DNA of 64,000 nucleotides. Source: Hymenobacter baengnokdamensis (GTDB lineage: Bacteria > Bacteroidota > Bacteroidia > Cytophagales > Hymenobacteraceae). The position numbers were made by a program, and so were the translations under genes. The notes beneath the pieces are model-generated. The model did no database searches. It was not told the origin of the DNA and was given only the letters and a program-made list of their open reading frames with translations. Numbering within the stretch: the stretch's first letter is position 1; each line of letters begins with the position of its first letter. Shown here in pieces: positions 52,704 through 62,415 of this stretch. The stretch lies in the NCBI RefSeq assembly GCF_008728635.1, contig NZ_CP044285.1, positions 3,162,001-3,226,000 on the forward strand, written 5' to 3'.

Positions 52704-55319
52704 ATGGCCGAAGGCGAAAAAATTATCCCGATTAACATCGAAGACGAGATGCGCGGGGCCTACATCGACTACTCGATGTCGGTGATTATCTCGCGGGCGC
52801 TGCCCGACGTGCGCGACGGCCTCAAGCCCGTGCACCGGCGCGTGCTCTACGGCATGAGCGAGCTGGGCGTCTCGTACACTAAAAGTCATAAAAAATCGGC
52901 CCGTATTGTGGGCGAAGTGCTGGGTAAGTACCACCCGCACGGCGACAGCTCGGTATACGACACCATGGTGCGCATGGCCCAGGACTGGAGCCTGCGCTAC
53001 CCGCTGGTAGACGGGCAGGGCAACTTCGGCTCGGTCGACGGCGACTCGCCGGCTGCCATGCGCTACACCGAAGCCCGTCTCAAGCGCCTCTCCGACGAGC
53101 TGCTGGGAGATTTGGATAAGGACACGGTAGACTTTCAGCCCAACTTCGACGACTCGCTCGAAGAGCCCAGCGTGCTGCCCGCCAAGTTTCCGAACCTGCT
53201 CGTGAACGGTACCAGCGGCATTGCCGTGGGCATGGCCACCAACATGGCGCCCCACAACATGACGGAGGTAGTGAACGGCATCGTGGCCTACCTCGATAAT
53301 GCCGACATCACCATTGCCGAGCTGATGGAGCACATCACGGCGCCCGACTTCCCCACCGGGGGCATCATCTACGGCTACGAGGGCGTGAAGCAGGCCTTCG
53401 AAACCGGCCGGGGCCGCATCGTGATGCGGGCCAAGACAAACTTTGAAACCCTGCCCAACGGCAAGGAGCAGATTATCGTGACCGAGATTCCCTATCAGGT
53501 GAACAAGGCTTCGATGATTGAAAAGACGGCGGCCCTCATCAACGAGAAGAAAATCGAGGGTATTTCGGCCCTGCGCGACGAGAGCGACCGCGACGGTATG
53601 CGCATTGTGTACGAGCTCAAGCGCGATGCCCTAAACACGGTGGTGCTCAACAACCTCTTCAAATACACGCAGCTGCAGTCCTCGTTCGGCGTCAACAACG
53701 TGGCCCTGGTCAAGGGCCGCCCCATGACCCTGAACCTGCGCGACCTCATTGTGTACTTCGTCGAGCACCGGGAGGAAGTAATCGTGCGCCGTACGCGCTA
53801 CGAGCTGGCCGAAGCCCAGAAGAGGGCCCACATCCTGGAAGGCCTGCTCATCGCCCTCGACCACCTCGACGAGGTAATTAAGCTCATCCGCGAGTCGCGC
53901 GACCCGGAGGTAGCCCGCTCAGGGCTCATCGAGCGCTTCGCCCTGAGCGAGGTGCAGGCCCGCGCCATCCTGGATATGCGCTTGCAGCGCCTCACCGGCC
54001 TGGAGCGCGACAAGCTCGTGGCCGAGTTTGAGGAGCTGATGCGCCTGATTGACCGCCTGAACACCATCCTGGCCTCGGAAGCCGAGCAGCGGCTGCTTAT
54101 TAAGAACGAGCTGCTGGACATGCGCGAGCGCTACGGCGATGCCCGTCGCACGAGCATCAACCAGGCGGGCGGCGACTTCTCGATGGAAGACATGATTGCC
54201 GACGAGGCGATGGTGATTACCGTCAGCCGCGAGGGCTACATCAAGCGCACCAGCCTCGATGAGTACCGTACCCAGGGGCGGGGCGGGGTGGGCGCCCGCG
54301 GGGCCGGCTCCAAGCAGGACGACTTTACCGAGCACCTGTTTGTGGCTACCACCCACGAGTACCTGCTCATCTTCACCGAGCAGGGCCGCATGTTCTGGCT
54401 GCGGGCCTACGAAGTGCCCGAAACCGCCAAAACCAGCAAGGGCACGCCGCTGCAAAACCTCATCGACAAGCCCAAGGAAGATGCCGTGCGCTCGGTGCTC
54501 AACGTGCGCAACCTGCGCTCGCCCGATTACCTGGAAAACACCTTCCTCATGTTCTGCACCGAGCAGGGCACGGTGAAAAAGACCCCTTTGGAGGCCTATT
54601 CACGGCCCCGGGCGGCGGGTATCAACGCCATTACCATCAACGAAGGCGACCGCCTGCTCGACGTGCAGCTGCTCTCGGGCAACTCCGAAGTGGTGCTGGC
54701 GCTGCGCTCGGGCCGGGCCGTGCGCTTTCCCGAAGACAAGGTGCGGCCGATGGGCCGTACGGCGGCCGGGGTGCGCGGCATTACCCTGGGCGAGGAAGCC
54801 GGCGACCGGGTGGTGGGCATGGTGTGCATCGCCGACCCCACCCAGGAGCTGCTGGTCGTAAGTGAGAACGGCTACGGCAAGCGCTCGGCGCTCGACGAGT
54901 ACCGGGTAACCAACCGGGGGGGCAAGGGCGTGCGCGCCATGATGCTGACCGAGAAAACCGGTAAGCTGGTTTCTATTCAGGCCGTCAACGATGCCGACGA
55001 CCTGATGATAATCAACCGCTCGGGCCTCACCATTCGCCTCAGCATGAGCGAGCTGCGCACTATTGGCCGCGCCACCCAGGGCGTACGCCTGTTTAAGGTA
55101 GCGGCCAATGACGAGATTTCGTCGGTAGCCAAGGTGGCGGCCGCCGAAGCCGAGCTCGACCCGCTGGCCGCTGAAGCTCAGGCGAGTGCTATACTGGTGG
55201 CCGAAGCCGACCGTCTGCCCGCCGACGAAGGCCCCGATGACGAGCTGCTGGACGACGCCGATGAGCTGGAAGCTGTAGCCGACGATTCGGATGCTGAAGC
55301 GGCCGATGAGCAGGAATAA
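52704..55319 (+). CDS. gyrA: DNA gyrase subunit A
   Basis: A protein of 871 residues from ATG 52704 ([20 protein letters not shown]). GyrA cuts and rejoins DNA in supercoiling. The active-site tyrosine is Tyr121 ([15 protein letters not shown]). The quinolone-resistance region reads [13 protein letters not shown], with Ser82 and Asp86 in the sensitive state by E. coli comparison. The C-terminal pinwheel repeats are present ([19 protein letters not shown] with the GyrA-box; later [20 protein letters not shown]). The tail is a ~50-residue acidic stretch. The reading frame extends upstream, but the consensus start is here. Confidence 0.97.
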   Translation: MAEGEKIIPINIEDEMRGAYIDYSMSVIISRALPDVRDGLKPVHRRVLYGMSELGVSYTKSHKKSARIVGEVLGKYHPHGDSSVYDTMVRMAQDWSLRYPLVDGQGNFGSVDGDSPAAMRYTEARLKRLSDELLGDLDKDTVDFQPNFDDSLEEPSVLPAKFPNLLVNGTSGIAVGMATNMAPHNMTEVVNGIVAYLDNADITIAELMEHITAPDFPTGGIIYGYEGVKQAFETGRGRIVMRAKTNFETLPNGKEQIIVTEIPYQVNKASMIEKTAALINEKKIEGISALRDESDRDGMRIVYELKRDALNTVVLNNLFKYTQLQSSFGVNNVALVKGRPMTLNLRDLIVYFVEHREEVIVRRTRYELAEAQKRAHILEGLLIALDHLDEVIKLIRESRDPEVARSGLIERFALSEVQARAILDMRLQRLTGLERDKLVAEFEELMRLIDRLNTILASEAEQRLLIKNELLDMRERYGDARRTSINQAGGDFSMEDMIADEAMVITVSREGYIKRTSLDEYRTQGRGGVGARGAGSKQDDFTEHLFVATTHEYLLIFTEQGRMFWLRAYEVPETAKTSKGTPLQNLIDKPKEDAVRSVLNVRNLRSPDYLENTFLMFCTEQGTVKKTPLEAYSRPRAAGINAITINEGDRLLDVQLLSGNSEVVLALRSGRAVRFPEDKVRPMGRTAAGVRGITLGEEAGDRVVGMVCIADPTQELLVVSENGYGKRSALDEYRVTNRGGKGVRAMMLTEKTGKLVSIQAVNDADDLMIINRSGLTIRLSMSELRTIGRATQGVRLFKVAANDEISSVAKVAAAEAELDPLAAEAQASAILVAEADRLPADEGPDDELLDDADELEAVADDSDAEAADEQE

Positions 55320-55451
55320 GCGCGGGTGAGCAGGAGTGGGGCGGCTGGCTTTGCCGGCCGCCCTTTTTTGGGCCAGGCAGCGGGTAAAAGGGTAAAACCA
55401 GGCGCTGGCTCCTTCGTAAACGTGCGCCGGCGCGATTTTGCCGGACGGGTG

Positions 55452-55459
55452 TAGTTTTG
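55452..55459 (+). promoter_or_regulatory. Candidate -7 element of the TPR gene
   Basis: TAGTTTTG, an exact TAnnTTTG, 27 bases before the ATG at 55487. No matching -33 TTG was found. Confidence 0.4.
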
Positions 55460-55486
55460 TGCCGTCAACATTTTCTTTTCCCTCCC

Positions 55487-56683
55487 ATGAAAAAATCCTT
55501 TCTGACGCTCGCCGTCGCCACTGCCATGCTGGCCGCCGGCCTGGCCACGCCCGCGCTGGCCCAGAATTCGGCCGTGACCAACGCCATCCTCAGCCAGAAA
55601 GCTGGTCAGCTCGACAAGGCCCTGGTGAGCATCAACGAAGCCATTACCAACGAAAAGACCAAGGATAAGGCCAAAACCTGGTTTACCCGCGGCGATATCT
55701 ACTACCAGATTATTGACCCGAGCACGCAGGCGCTGTTTGCCAAATACGGCAAAGACCTGCAGCCCGGCGAAGCCCTGCAAAAAGCCACCGAGTCGTACAA
55801 CAAAGCCCTGCAGCTGGATGGACCCGCGGGCGAGTTCGGCAAGCAGGTGCCCGCCCGCCTGCAAAACCTGTACGGCATTGCCTTCAATGCCGGCGTAGTG
55901 GGCTACCAGGCCAAGGAGTATGACAAGGCGCTGGCCGGGTTCCGGCAGGCTTCGCAGATAAATCCGCAGGATACTACGGCTGTCCTATATAGCGCGTATA
56001 CTCAGGATGCGAAGCAGGATTTTGCCGGGGCCAAAGCCAGCTACATGCAGCTGCTGAGCCTGGATGCGTACAAGTCAAAGCCCGCCCCGGTGGCAGTGTA
56101 CCAGCGGCTGCTGCAAATAGCCCGCGAGGAGAAGAACGATGCGGATGCCCAGAAGGTGCTGGCCCAGGCCCTGGTGGCCTATCCTAATAACAAGACCTTT
56201 CTGATTGAGGATTTGAACCGGTCGATGGCCGGTAATAACGGTGGCGCCGCGGCGGTGGACAAAATCACGAAAACCATTGCTGCTGACCCGACGAACGCCA
56301 ACCTGTACGCCGTGCGGGGCTCGCTCTACGACCAGCAGAAAAAAACCGACCTGGCGCAGGCCGACTACAAGAAGGCGATTGAGCTGGACCCCAAGAATTT
56401 TGATGCCGAGTACAACATGGGTATCTACAACTTCAACCAGGCCGCTGCGCTCTATACCAAAGCCAGCAAGATGGACCTGAAGACGTATCAGCTAAAAGGC
56501 AAGGCGCTGGAAACCGACGGTAAGAAGTACTTCGAGGCCTCAGTGCCGTATTTCGAGAAAGCACTGGAAGTGCAGCCCAATGACCCTGGCTGCCTGAGCG
56601 CCCTGCAAAAAGTCTATTTCCGGTTGGGCCGCAATGCCGATTCCAAAAAGATGGAAGACCGGCTGCAAGCGTTGAAAAAATAA
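55487..56683 (+). CDS. Secreted tetratricopeptide-repeat protein
   Basis: A protein of 398 residues from ATG 55487. Signal peptide (MKKSFLTLAVATAMLAAGLA, then TPALA) and then several TPR units, for example LAGFRQASQINPQDTTAVLY, LYDQQKKTDLAQADYKKAIE and YFEKALEVQPNDPGCLSALQ. TPR proteins act as scaffolds. Periplasmic TPR proteins of this size are common in Bacteroidota and often of unknown role. It has its own promoter element and a strong terminator. Confidence 0.88.
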   Translation: MKKSFLTLAVATAMLAAGLATPALAQNSAVTNAILSQKAGQLDKALVSINEAITNEKTKDKAKTWFTRGDIYYQIIDPSTQALFAKYGKDLQPGEALQKATESYNKALQLDGPAGEFGKQVPARLQNLYGIAFNAGVVGYQAKEYDKALAGFRQASQINPQDTTAVLYSAYTQDAKQDFAGAKASYMQLLSLDAYKSKPAPVAVYQRLLQIAREEKNDADAQKVLAQALVAYPNNKTFLIEDLNRSMAGNNGGAAAVDKITKTIAADPTNANLYAVRGSLYDQQKKTDLAQADYKKAIELDPKNFDAEYNMGIYNFNQAAALYTKASKMDLKTYQLKGKALETDGKKYFEASVPYFEKALEVQPNDPGCLSALQKVYFRLGRNADSKKMEDRLQALKK

Positions 56684-56710
56684 AACAGCCCGGGTTTTAA
56701 AGTAGTGCTA

Positions 56711-56752
56711 AAGAAGCGCGCTGGCTAGCTTAGTCAGCGCGCTTCTTTTTTA
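56711..56752 (+). terminator. Rho-independent terminator
   Basis: AAGAAGCGCGCTG / CAGCGCGCTTCTT, 13-bp stem, 11-base loop, followed by a T tract. Ends the TPR gene. Confidence 0.85.
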
Positions 56753-56834
56753 AGTACCCAGGCAGAATGAGAGGGTGGGCGGCAGGGCAGGGAGTTTAGA
56801 GAAAGTCAATTTAACATAATATAAATTATAAGAC

Positions 56835-56866
56835 AAATGGAATTTTAAAAAAATGGAATTTTAAAA
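56835..56866 (+). repeat. Tandem 16-bp repeat
   Basis: AAATGGAATTTTAAAA occurs twice in direct succession in an AT-rich stretch downstream of the TPR terminator. Confidence 0.7.
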
Positions 56867-57046
56867 AACAAGCTGGTAGCAGGTACTTGCCAGTCCGAGA
56901 ACAGACCGGCTGGTGCGGGCTACTGGCAGTGCGGTACCCGACCCGAATCGCGTTGAGCCATCGGGTGGTTAATTTCCCGCATCAACCAGTTTCGTATGTT
57001 ACTTAGTGGCGGATATTCAGCTCGCATCAGCAGCCCGCCGAAACGT

Positions 57047-57387
57047 ATAGATTTAAAGCTCGAACTTATTCCTGTTCCGGTGGCCGGCCTTGGCCGCGCC
57101 AAAAAGGTTTATGTCGACCAGGTGGGCTTTAACACTTGACCATGATGTGCGACCTGGTGCGTGCGGGTGGTCCCACCGGGCTCTGCCTGTTCGATTGTGT
57201 TAACTATGGGCCTGAGCAGCCTCGCAATGCCGGCTGATAGTCTGCGCTATTGCGCAAGCCCGGGCTGCTTGGTCGTAGTGTGCTGGGGAGCAGAAGTCAG
57301 GACTTCGGCGGTGGTATACCACAGGCGGCTTCCAGGACCTGTATGGTACACTTGGACTTGGCAGCAACTGCCGACTCGGCAGTGACT
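57047..57387 (+). pseudogene. Decayed VOC-family (glyoxalase-like) gene
   Basis: Fragments of one VOC protein lie in order but in different frames. First DLKLELIPVPVAGLGRAKKV, then YVDQVGFN, which is the usual N-terminus and is preceded by ATA where ATG is expected. Then LDHDVR in another frame. Then RVVPPGSACSIVLTMGLSSL and GAEVRTSAVVYH in a third, running to a TGA near 57387. Intact relatives have PPGSACS in the same place. The gene is lost through at least two frameshifts and a start codon change. Confidence 0.75.
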
Positions 57388-57399
57388 CAGTTAAGATGG

Positions 57400-57642
57400 A
57401 TGGTAAAGAATAACAGGCTCTACTCCTAGCTAAGCTCTTTTCCTATCCTAGTACAGTATAAAACTAAGTTAAGTGTTGGTATAATAGATAAACGTACATT
57501 AAGTACCTATAAGTATAAAAAAGTACAAAATAAAACATAATTTTTATACTTTTTTATACTTTTAACTTTATTGCTTGTTTTATAGTTTATAATTGTACTA
57601 CTATTGCCAAGACCCTGTACTCCATCCTAATCTAGTACTAGT
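57400..57642 (+). promoter_or_regulatory. AT-rich region with inverted and GTAC-rich repeats
   Basis: A markedly AT-rich stretch in a GC-rich chromosome. A perfect 15-bp inverted repeat (AAGTATAAAAAAGTA at 57511-57525 and its complement at 57547-57561) is present. GTAC-containing words recur (AGTACAGTATA, CGTACATTAAGTACC, AAAGTACAAAA, TTGTACTACTA, CTAGTACTAGTATG). The last lies right at the start of the next gene. It looks like a regulated promoter or a binding site cluster for a protein such as the one downstream. Confidence 0.5.
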
Positions 57643-58650
57643 ATGCCAAAACTGATTGATTATCCCCGCACCAGCTACAGCGGCGCCTGGGAAGTAGCCG
57701 AAGTAGTAGACGACACCGGCGGAAAATGCGCCCTCGATACCTGCGCCCGCAAGCTTAATCGTAAAGTGAGCGGCTCTTTCAAGGCCATTGTGGGCTCTGC
57801 CGTGAAGTTTGGGTTATTGACCAGCAAACGAGAGCTGCTGGCCACCACCACGCTCTTTCGCCGCATTAAGCATGCCTACGACAAGCAGGAAGAGCTCGTC
57901 TTTCACCGGGAAGCCTTTCTAACGCCTCCACTCTTCACGCAACTCTGCCGTAAGTTCCGCTCCCGGGAATTACCCGTCGCCATGCTCGATGTACTACTCA
58001 TGCGCGAGTTTGGGGTGGAAGAAATCAATGCCCAGGGGGTTTCCAAGGCTTTTGTCGACGGGGCACGCATGGTAAAGCTCCTCGACGAGCACAATATCAT
58101 TGCAGATATCGACCAGCTGGCTGCTCAACAGCCACCCCGGCGCGAGTTGGCCAGCCCTACCCCGGCACCCAACGTATTTCGCCAGCTTCCGCTTCCCAGT
58201 GCGCCTGAGCCCGACGAGTCGGAGCCGACCGACGACGACTTCGACAACGCCCCCTTAGAAGCCCTGCTGCCAGCAGCAACGGCTCTTCCCCCGCCGCCAG
58301 CGCTCCACGCCGGCAACAAGCCCCTGTTACCGGCCCAACGCCCCGCCCCGGCAGCTACTACCGATGCTATCGCCAGTCTCTTTGGGCTCAACGGCACCGG
58401 CGACAACGTAGTAGGAGCCGCCCCCAGCGGGCCGGCTCCTACTGCTACTACGAGCAGCCAGGCAGCGCCCGCTAAGCCAGCAACTCCCCCAGCCAGTGCC
58501 CAGGGCACCGGGCCAGCCCCGGCCGAGCGGCTGTTTCGTATTCAACTCACCGGCCCCGGCATGAACACCCAGCTCGACGTAACCGAAGTAGAAGACCTGA
58601 ACTTAATCAGGGCACTGCTGGATAAAATCGAGCGCCAACTAAAAAGATAA
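57643..58650 (+). CDS. Unknown protein, predicted winged-helix N-terminus, disordered linker
   Basis: A protein of 335 residues not firmly recognised. Residues 1-165 are globular: CALDTCARKLNRKVSGSFKA, then IVGSAVKFGLLTSKRELLAT and TTLFRRIKHAYDKQEELVFH. This is the order seen in DUF5343-like winged-helix proteins ('ssF...lgsA.kfGLl ... T...r.i'). Residues ~166-295 are Pro/Ala-rich and probably disordered. The last ~40 residues (ERLFRIQLTGPGMNTQLDVT, then DLNLIRALLDKIERQLKR) form a short GPG-containing domain that I have seen at the end of other such proteins. It has no neighbours in the same operon. It could be an orphan regulator or part of a mobile or defence module; there is no direct evidence for either. 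Confidence 0.6.
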   Translation: MPKLIDYPRTSYSGAWEVAEVVDDTGGKCALDTCARKLNRKVSGSFKAIVGSAVKFGLLTSKRELLATTTLFRRIKHAYDKQEELVFHREAFLTPPLFTQLCRKFRSRELPVAMLDVLLMREFGVEEINAQGVSKAFVDGARMVKLLDEHNIIADIDQLAAQQPPRRELASPTPAPNVFRQLPLPSAPEPDESEPTDDDFDNAPLEALLPAATALPPPPALHAGNKPLLPAQRPAPAATTDAIASLFGLNGTGDNVVGAAPSGPAPTATTSSQAAPAKPATPPASAQGTGPAPAERLFRIQLTGPGMNTQLDVTEVEDLNLIRALLDKIERQLKR

Positions 58651-58725
58651 CTGACTGACCAGAAGAAGCAAATAATCCTGTTTATAAATTATGTTAAGCA
58701 AAATTACCCTTCGCGGGCGGGCGGC

Positions 58726-59400
58726 TTAGTCGGGCAGCGGGCGGCGCTGGCCCGCGCCGATGGTTTGGTGGCGCTGCCGCAGCACGGCCAGCATTTCCTC
58801 CAGCGAGGAGCCGCTGGCACGTAGCAGCACCAGCAGATGGTACACCAGGTCAGCCGCCTCCCCGGGCAGGCCGGCTTTATTACCGGCCATCGCGTCGATA
58901 ACCGTTTCAACGGCTTCCTCCCCTACTTTCTGGGCAATACGGGCCAGTCCTTTCTCAAATAGCCGCACCGTATAAGAGCCCGGCTCCTCGGCCGGGTATT
59001 GCCGGCGCCGCTCAATGAGGCGGTCCAGCTCAGCCAGAAAGCTCACCGCCGGGGCCGGGCGGGTGGCATCCGGCGCCGCTTCTTCCGCACCGGGCAGCCC
59101 CTCGAAGCAGCTGGTGGTACCCCGGTGACAGGTGGGACCATCGGGCCGGGCCAGCACCAGCACCGTGTCCTGGTCGCAGTCGAGGTGCAGGCTCACTACC
59201 TGCAGGTAGTTGCCGCTGGTTTCGCCCTTGGTCCAGAGCCGCTGTTTGGAGCGCGAGTAGAACGTTACGCGGCCCTCGGCCTGCGTGCGCTGCCAGGCTT
59301 CGGCGTTGAAGTAGCCCAGCATGAGCACCTGCCCCGTGGCCGCATCCTGCACGATGGCGGGAATGAGCTGGTCGGGCATCTTTTGAAAATCTAACGTCAT
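58726..59400 (-). CDS. hisIE: Bifunctional phosphoribosyl-AMP cyclohydrolase / phosphoribosyl-ATP pyrophosphatase
   Basis: A protein of 224 residues: HisI (residues ~1-115) then HisE. HisI shows [20 protein letters not shown], the zinc and substrate region [20 protein letters not shown] and CHRGTTSCF. HisE shows [20 protein letters not shown] and the tail [15 protein letters not shown]. It performs the second and third steps of histidine synthesis. It is last in the his operon, following the VOC gene with a 35-base gap. Confidence 0.96.
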   Translation of the reverse strand: MTLDFQKMPDQLIPAIVQDAATGQVLMLGYFNAEAWQRTQAEGRVTFYSRSKQRLWTKGETSGNYLQVVSLHLDCDQDTVLVLARPDGPTCHRGTTSCFEGLPGAEEAAPDATRPAPAVSFLAELDRLIERRRQYPAEEPGSYTVRLFEKGLARIAQKVGEEAVETVIDAMAGNKAGLPGEAADLVYHLLVLLRASGSSLEEMLAVLRQRHQTIGAGQRRPLPD

Positions 59401-59435
59401 AAGAGAAGAGAAAAGCGGACGAGCCGCAAGTGGGG

Positions 59436-59840
59436 TCAGGCAACCGGGGTTTTGGGCTGCAGCAGGTCCCAGAGGTTGCCATACAGGTCTTCAAAGACGG
59501 CTACCGTGGCGTAGACTTCCTCACGCGGAGCTTCGTGAAAGCGCACGCCCCGCGCCCGCATAGCGTGGTAATCGCGCCAGAAATCGTCGGTTTGCAGAAA
59601 CAGAAACACCCGGCCGCCGGTCTGGTTGCCGACCCGGCTTAGCTGCTCGGCATCGTCGGCCTGAGCCAGCAGCAGGGCACTGCCCGCCGGGGCACCAGGG
59701 GGCGCTACCAGCACCCAGCGCCGGGTAGCGCTCAGGCGGGTATCGGCCAGCAGCCGGAAACCCAGCTGCCGGGTGTAGAAGGCAATCGCCTCATCGTAGT
59801 CACGAACTAACAAGGCAACGTGGGCCAGCTGCTGATACAT
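59436..59840 (-). CDS. VOC family (glyoxalase-like) protein inside the his operon
   Basis: A protein of 134 residues: one VOC domain with the usual two beta-alpha-beta-beta-beta units. [20 protein letters not shown], then [16 protein letters not shown], and [15 protein letters not shown] at the end. Metal ligands would be His7 and a C-terminal acidic residue (Glu/Asp in VFEDLYGN). It lies co-directionally between hisF (33-base gap) and hisIE. VOC proteins include glyoxalase I and antibiotic resistance proteins. Its role here is unknown. Confidence 0.88.
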   Translation of the reverse strand: MYQQLAHVALLVRDYDEAIAFYTRQLGFRLLADTRLSATRRWVLVAPPGAPAGSALLLAQADDAEQLSRVGNQTGGRVFLFLQTDDFWRDYHAMRARGVRFHEAPREEVYATVAVFEDLYGNLWDLLQPKTPVA

Positions 59841-59873
59841 AGATTATTTATTATATTTAAACCAGCCCCAATC

Positions 59874-60659
59874 CTAGCCAACCGGACGCATGGCTACGCC
59901 TTCCAGCAGCAGATAGTTTTTGAGCCCGGCCACCGAGATGTCGCCGAAATGGAAGACACTGGCCGCCAGCGCCGCGTCGGCCCCGCCGGGCCGCAGCACC
60001 TCACGAAAGTGCGGGGCCGCCCCCGCCCCGCCCGAGGCAATAACCGGCACACCTACGGCGGCGGCGACTCCCCGTGTCAGGCTGAGGGCGTAGCCGTCGC
60101 GGGTGCCGTCGTGGCTCATGGAAGTGAGCAGCAGCTCGCCCGCCCCACGCTCGGCGGCCTCGCGGCACCAGGCGACGGCCTCGCGGCCGGCGGGATGACG
60201 CCCCCCGTGGGTAAAGACTTCCCAGGCTTCTTGCGAGGCGGTCGTGGCTTCTTCGTTGGTTTGCCGGGCATCCACGGCTACCACGATGCACTGGCTGCCG
60301 AAGCGACGGGCCATCTCGTCAATCAGGCCGGGCTCGCGCAATACGGAAGAGTTGAGGCTGACTTTGTCGGCTCCGTTGAGCAGCAGCGCCTCCACGTCGG
60401 CTACTGCCCCGATGCCGCCGCCCACGGTGAAGGGAATATTGACCTCGCGGGCCACGTTGCGCACCAGCTCGAGGAGGGTGCGCCGCTTTTCCACGGTGGC
60501 GGTGATGTCGAGCAGCACCAGCTCATCGATGCCCTCCTGGGCGTAGCGGGCGGCCAGGGCCACGGGGTCGCCGGCGTCGCGCAGGTTCACGAAGTTGGTG
60601 CCCTTTACGGTGCGGCCGTTCTGTACGTCGAGGCAGGCAATGAGGCGTTTGGTCAGCAT
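59874..60659 (-). CDS. hisF: Imidazole glycerol phosphate synthase cyclase subunit
   Basis: A protein of 261 residues, a (beta/alpha)8 barrel. The catalytic aspartates are in [20 protein letters not shown] and [14 protein letters not shown]. Phosphate-binding loops are visible: [33 protein letters not shown], and [17 protein letters not shown]. With HisH it turns PRFAR into IGP and AICAR. It follows a 230-base gap containing a gene remnant rather than starting right behind hisA. Confidence 0.97.
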   Translation of the reverse strand: MLTKRLIACLDVQNGRTVKGTNFVNLRDAGDPVALAARYAQEGIDELVLLDITATVEKRRTLLELVRNVAREVNIPFTVGGGIGAVADVEALLLNGADKVSLNSSVLREPGLIDEMARRFGSQCIVVAVDARQTNEEATTASQEAWEVFTHGGRHPAGREAVAWCREAAERGAGELLLTSMSHDGTRDGYALSLTRGVAAAVGVPVIASGGAGAAPHFREVLRPGGADAALAASVFHFGDISVAGLKNYLLLEGVAMRPVG

Positions 60660-60669
60660 ACGCTATATA

Positions 60670-60843
60670 TTATACAGGAATCAGGTACAGCTCTTCCACC
60701 GGCACGCCGTGCAGCGTGGGCCGGCCAGCGGCCGTAGCGGCCAGGGCCGCCCGCGCCGTGGCCACTACGGCCGCTGGCCGCGTGGTCGAAGAGCGTATCG
60801 TCGAGGTCAAAAAAACGGTCGTAACCGGGAGAGCGAAGGACAT
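60670..60843 (-). pseudogene. Remnant of a HAD-superfamily hydrolase gene
   Basis: From an ATG at 60843 the frame starts MSFALPVTTVF and, if one base is restored in a T7 run, continues FFDLDDTLFDH, the HAD motif I (D-x-D-x-T). The rest of a HAD enzyme (about 200 residues) is missing; the frame then joins a short tail (AAGRPTLHGVPVEELYLIPV) to a stop at 60670. So only the N- and possibly C-terminal ends survive. It sits in the his operon between hisA and hisF. A short 57-codon frame is open but is unlikely to be functional. Confidence 0.55.
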
Positions 60844-60890
60844 GGCGGGGAAATAACAACGAAGCAGGCAGGAAGCTTAAAGCGACCCCG

Positions 60891-61613
60891 CTACCTGGCC
60901 AGCTCGGCGCGCAGCTCGGCCTCCGTAATGGTGCCTTCGTAGATGGCTTTGCCAATGATGGCCCCGCTCATGCCCAGCGCCCGCAGCGCCGCCACGTCGT
61001 CCACCGTCGTCACGCCGCCGCTGGCCACGAACTGCGCGGCCGGAAACTGCTGCCGCAGCGCCGCGTAGGTAGCGGTGGCGGGGCCCTGAAGCTGACCGTC
61101 GCGGCTCACGTCGGTGCAGATGAAGGTGGTGGCCCCGGCCGCCAGGTAAGCGCCGATAAACCCGGTCAGGGTCTGGTCCGACTGCTCGGTCCAGGCGCTC
61201 ACGGCAATGTACTCGCCCTTGAAATCGGCTCCGATGATGATGCGCCCGGCCCCGAAGCGGGCCAGCCACTCCCCCACCAGGGCCGGCTCACGGGCCGCGA
61301 TGCTACCCGCCGTAAGCTGCGCCGCCCCGGCCGCAAAGGCCGCCTCGGCCGCCGCCGTGGTCTGAATGCCCCCGCCGAAGTCGATGTGCAGGCGGGTGTG
61401 CCGGGCAATTCGCTCCAGCACCGGCAGCTGGCGCGGCGCTCGGGCGCGGGCCCCGTCGAGGTCCACCAGGTGCAGGTGGGTGGCGCCGAGCTGCTCGAAG
61501 TACTGGGCCTGGGCCAGCGGGTCGGCGGCGTAGGTGGTCTGGCGGGCAAAGTCGCCGCCGGTCAGGCGCACGCACTGGCCGTTGATGAGGTCGATGGCCG
61601 GAATAATATCCAT
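60891..61613 (-). CDS. hisA: Phosphoribosylformimino-5-aminoimidazole carboxamide ribotide isomerase
   Basis: A protein of 240 residues. The barrel signature is IIPAIDLINGQCVRLTGGDF, with the catalytic Asp8. A second acid is in ICTDVSRDGQLQGPATATY. Phosphate loops: LHIDFGGGIQTTAAAEAAFA and FVASGGVTTVDDVAALRALG. It isomerises ProFAR to PRFAR, the fourth step. It follows hisH after 67 bases. Confidence 0.97.
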   Translation of the reverse strand: MDIIPAIDLINGQCVRLTGGDFARQTTYAADPLAQAQYFEQLGATHLHLVDLDGARARAPRQLPVLERIARHTRLHIDFGGGIQTTAAAEAAFAAGAAQLTAGSIAAREPALVGEWLARFGAGRIIIGADFKGEYIAVSAWTEQSDQTLTGFIGAYLAAGATTFICTDVSRDGQLQGPATATYAALRQQFPAAQFVASGGVTTVDDVAALRALGMSGAIIGKAIYEGTITEAELRAELAR

Positions 61614-61680
61614 TTGTATAATAATCTTAGGACTGGCAAAAGCAGCTTATTGCAACATTTGAGCAATCAATCAGGGCTGC

Positions 61681-62355
61681 TTAGCGCAGGTCGCCCTCCA
61701 GGAAATTGCGCAGAATCTGCTCGCCAACCGGGCCGCTCTTCTCCACGTGAAACTGCACGCCGTAGAAGTTGCGGTAGCGCACCCCCGCGCTGAAGGGCAC
61801 CCCCGCCGGGTAGCTGGCCTGGGCAATGGTGTAGCTCCCCACCGGCGCGTAGTAGCTGTGCACAAAATACACGTAGTCGGCCGCCGTCGGAGTCGCATCA
61901 GCTGGCCGAGCCGACTGAGTATCGCTTTTCGGCGGCGCTGTGCCCAGGCCCGCAAACAACGGCGTTTGCAGGTCGTGGAGGTTGTTCCAGCCCATGTGCG
62001 GCACCTTATGCGTAGCATCGGGCGGCGCGAAGCGCACCACCTCGAACGGCAGCATTCCCAGCAGCTCGGTGCCGCCGGCCGGCCCTTCCGTGCTGTGGCG
62101 GCCCAGCAGCTGCATGCCCAGGCAGATGCCCAGGAAAGGCTGGGTGAGCGTGGGCAGCACCTTATCGAGGCCGGCAGCCCGCAGCGCCCGCATGGCCGAG
62201 CTGGCTTCGCCTTCCCCCGGAAACAGCACCCGGTCGGCCCGGCGGATGACGTCGGGGTCGGACGTGAGTACGGCGCTGGTGACCCCCAGGCGCTCGAGCG
62301 CAAACAGGACTGACTGCACGTTGCCTCCCTGGTAATCGATGACGGCAATGTTCAT
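61681..62355 (-). CDS. hisH: Imidazole glycerol phosphate synthase glutaminase subunit
   Basis: A protein of 224 residues, class I glutamine amidotransferase. The nucleophile Cys is in FLGICLGMQLLGRHSTEG; the His and Glu of the triad are in GVQFHVEKSGPVGEQILRNF. The start MNIAVIDYQGGNVQSVLFAL is typical. Residues ~125-150 (APPKSDTQSARPADATPTAA) hold an extra low-complexity insert. It supplies ammonia to HisF. Confidence 0.96.
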   Translation of the reverse strand: MNIAVIDYQGGNVQSVLFALERLGVTSAVLTSDPDVIRRADRVLFPGEGEASSAMRALRAAGLDKVLPTLTQPFLGICLGMQLLGRHSTEGPAGGTELLGMLPFEVVRFAPPDATHKVPHMGWNNLHDLQTPLFAGLGTAPPKSDTQSARPADATPTAADYVYFVHSYYAPVGSYTIAQASYPAGVPFSAGVRYRNFYGVQFHVEKSGPVGEQILRNFLEGDLR

Positions 62356-62415
62356 TTTAAAACATTTGGTATAATGAGTACTTTAGCCGGATTTACCCAA
62401 ATGATAAAACAGCAT

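Noticed and set aside
59820..60737. Long plus-strand open frame opposite hisF
   Set aside because: Gly/Ala/His-rich composition typical of the antisense of a GC-rich gene; hisF is certain on the other strand.
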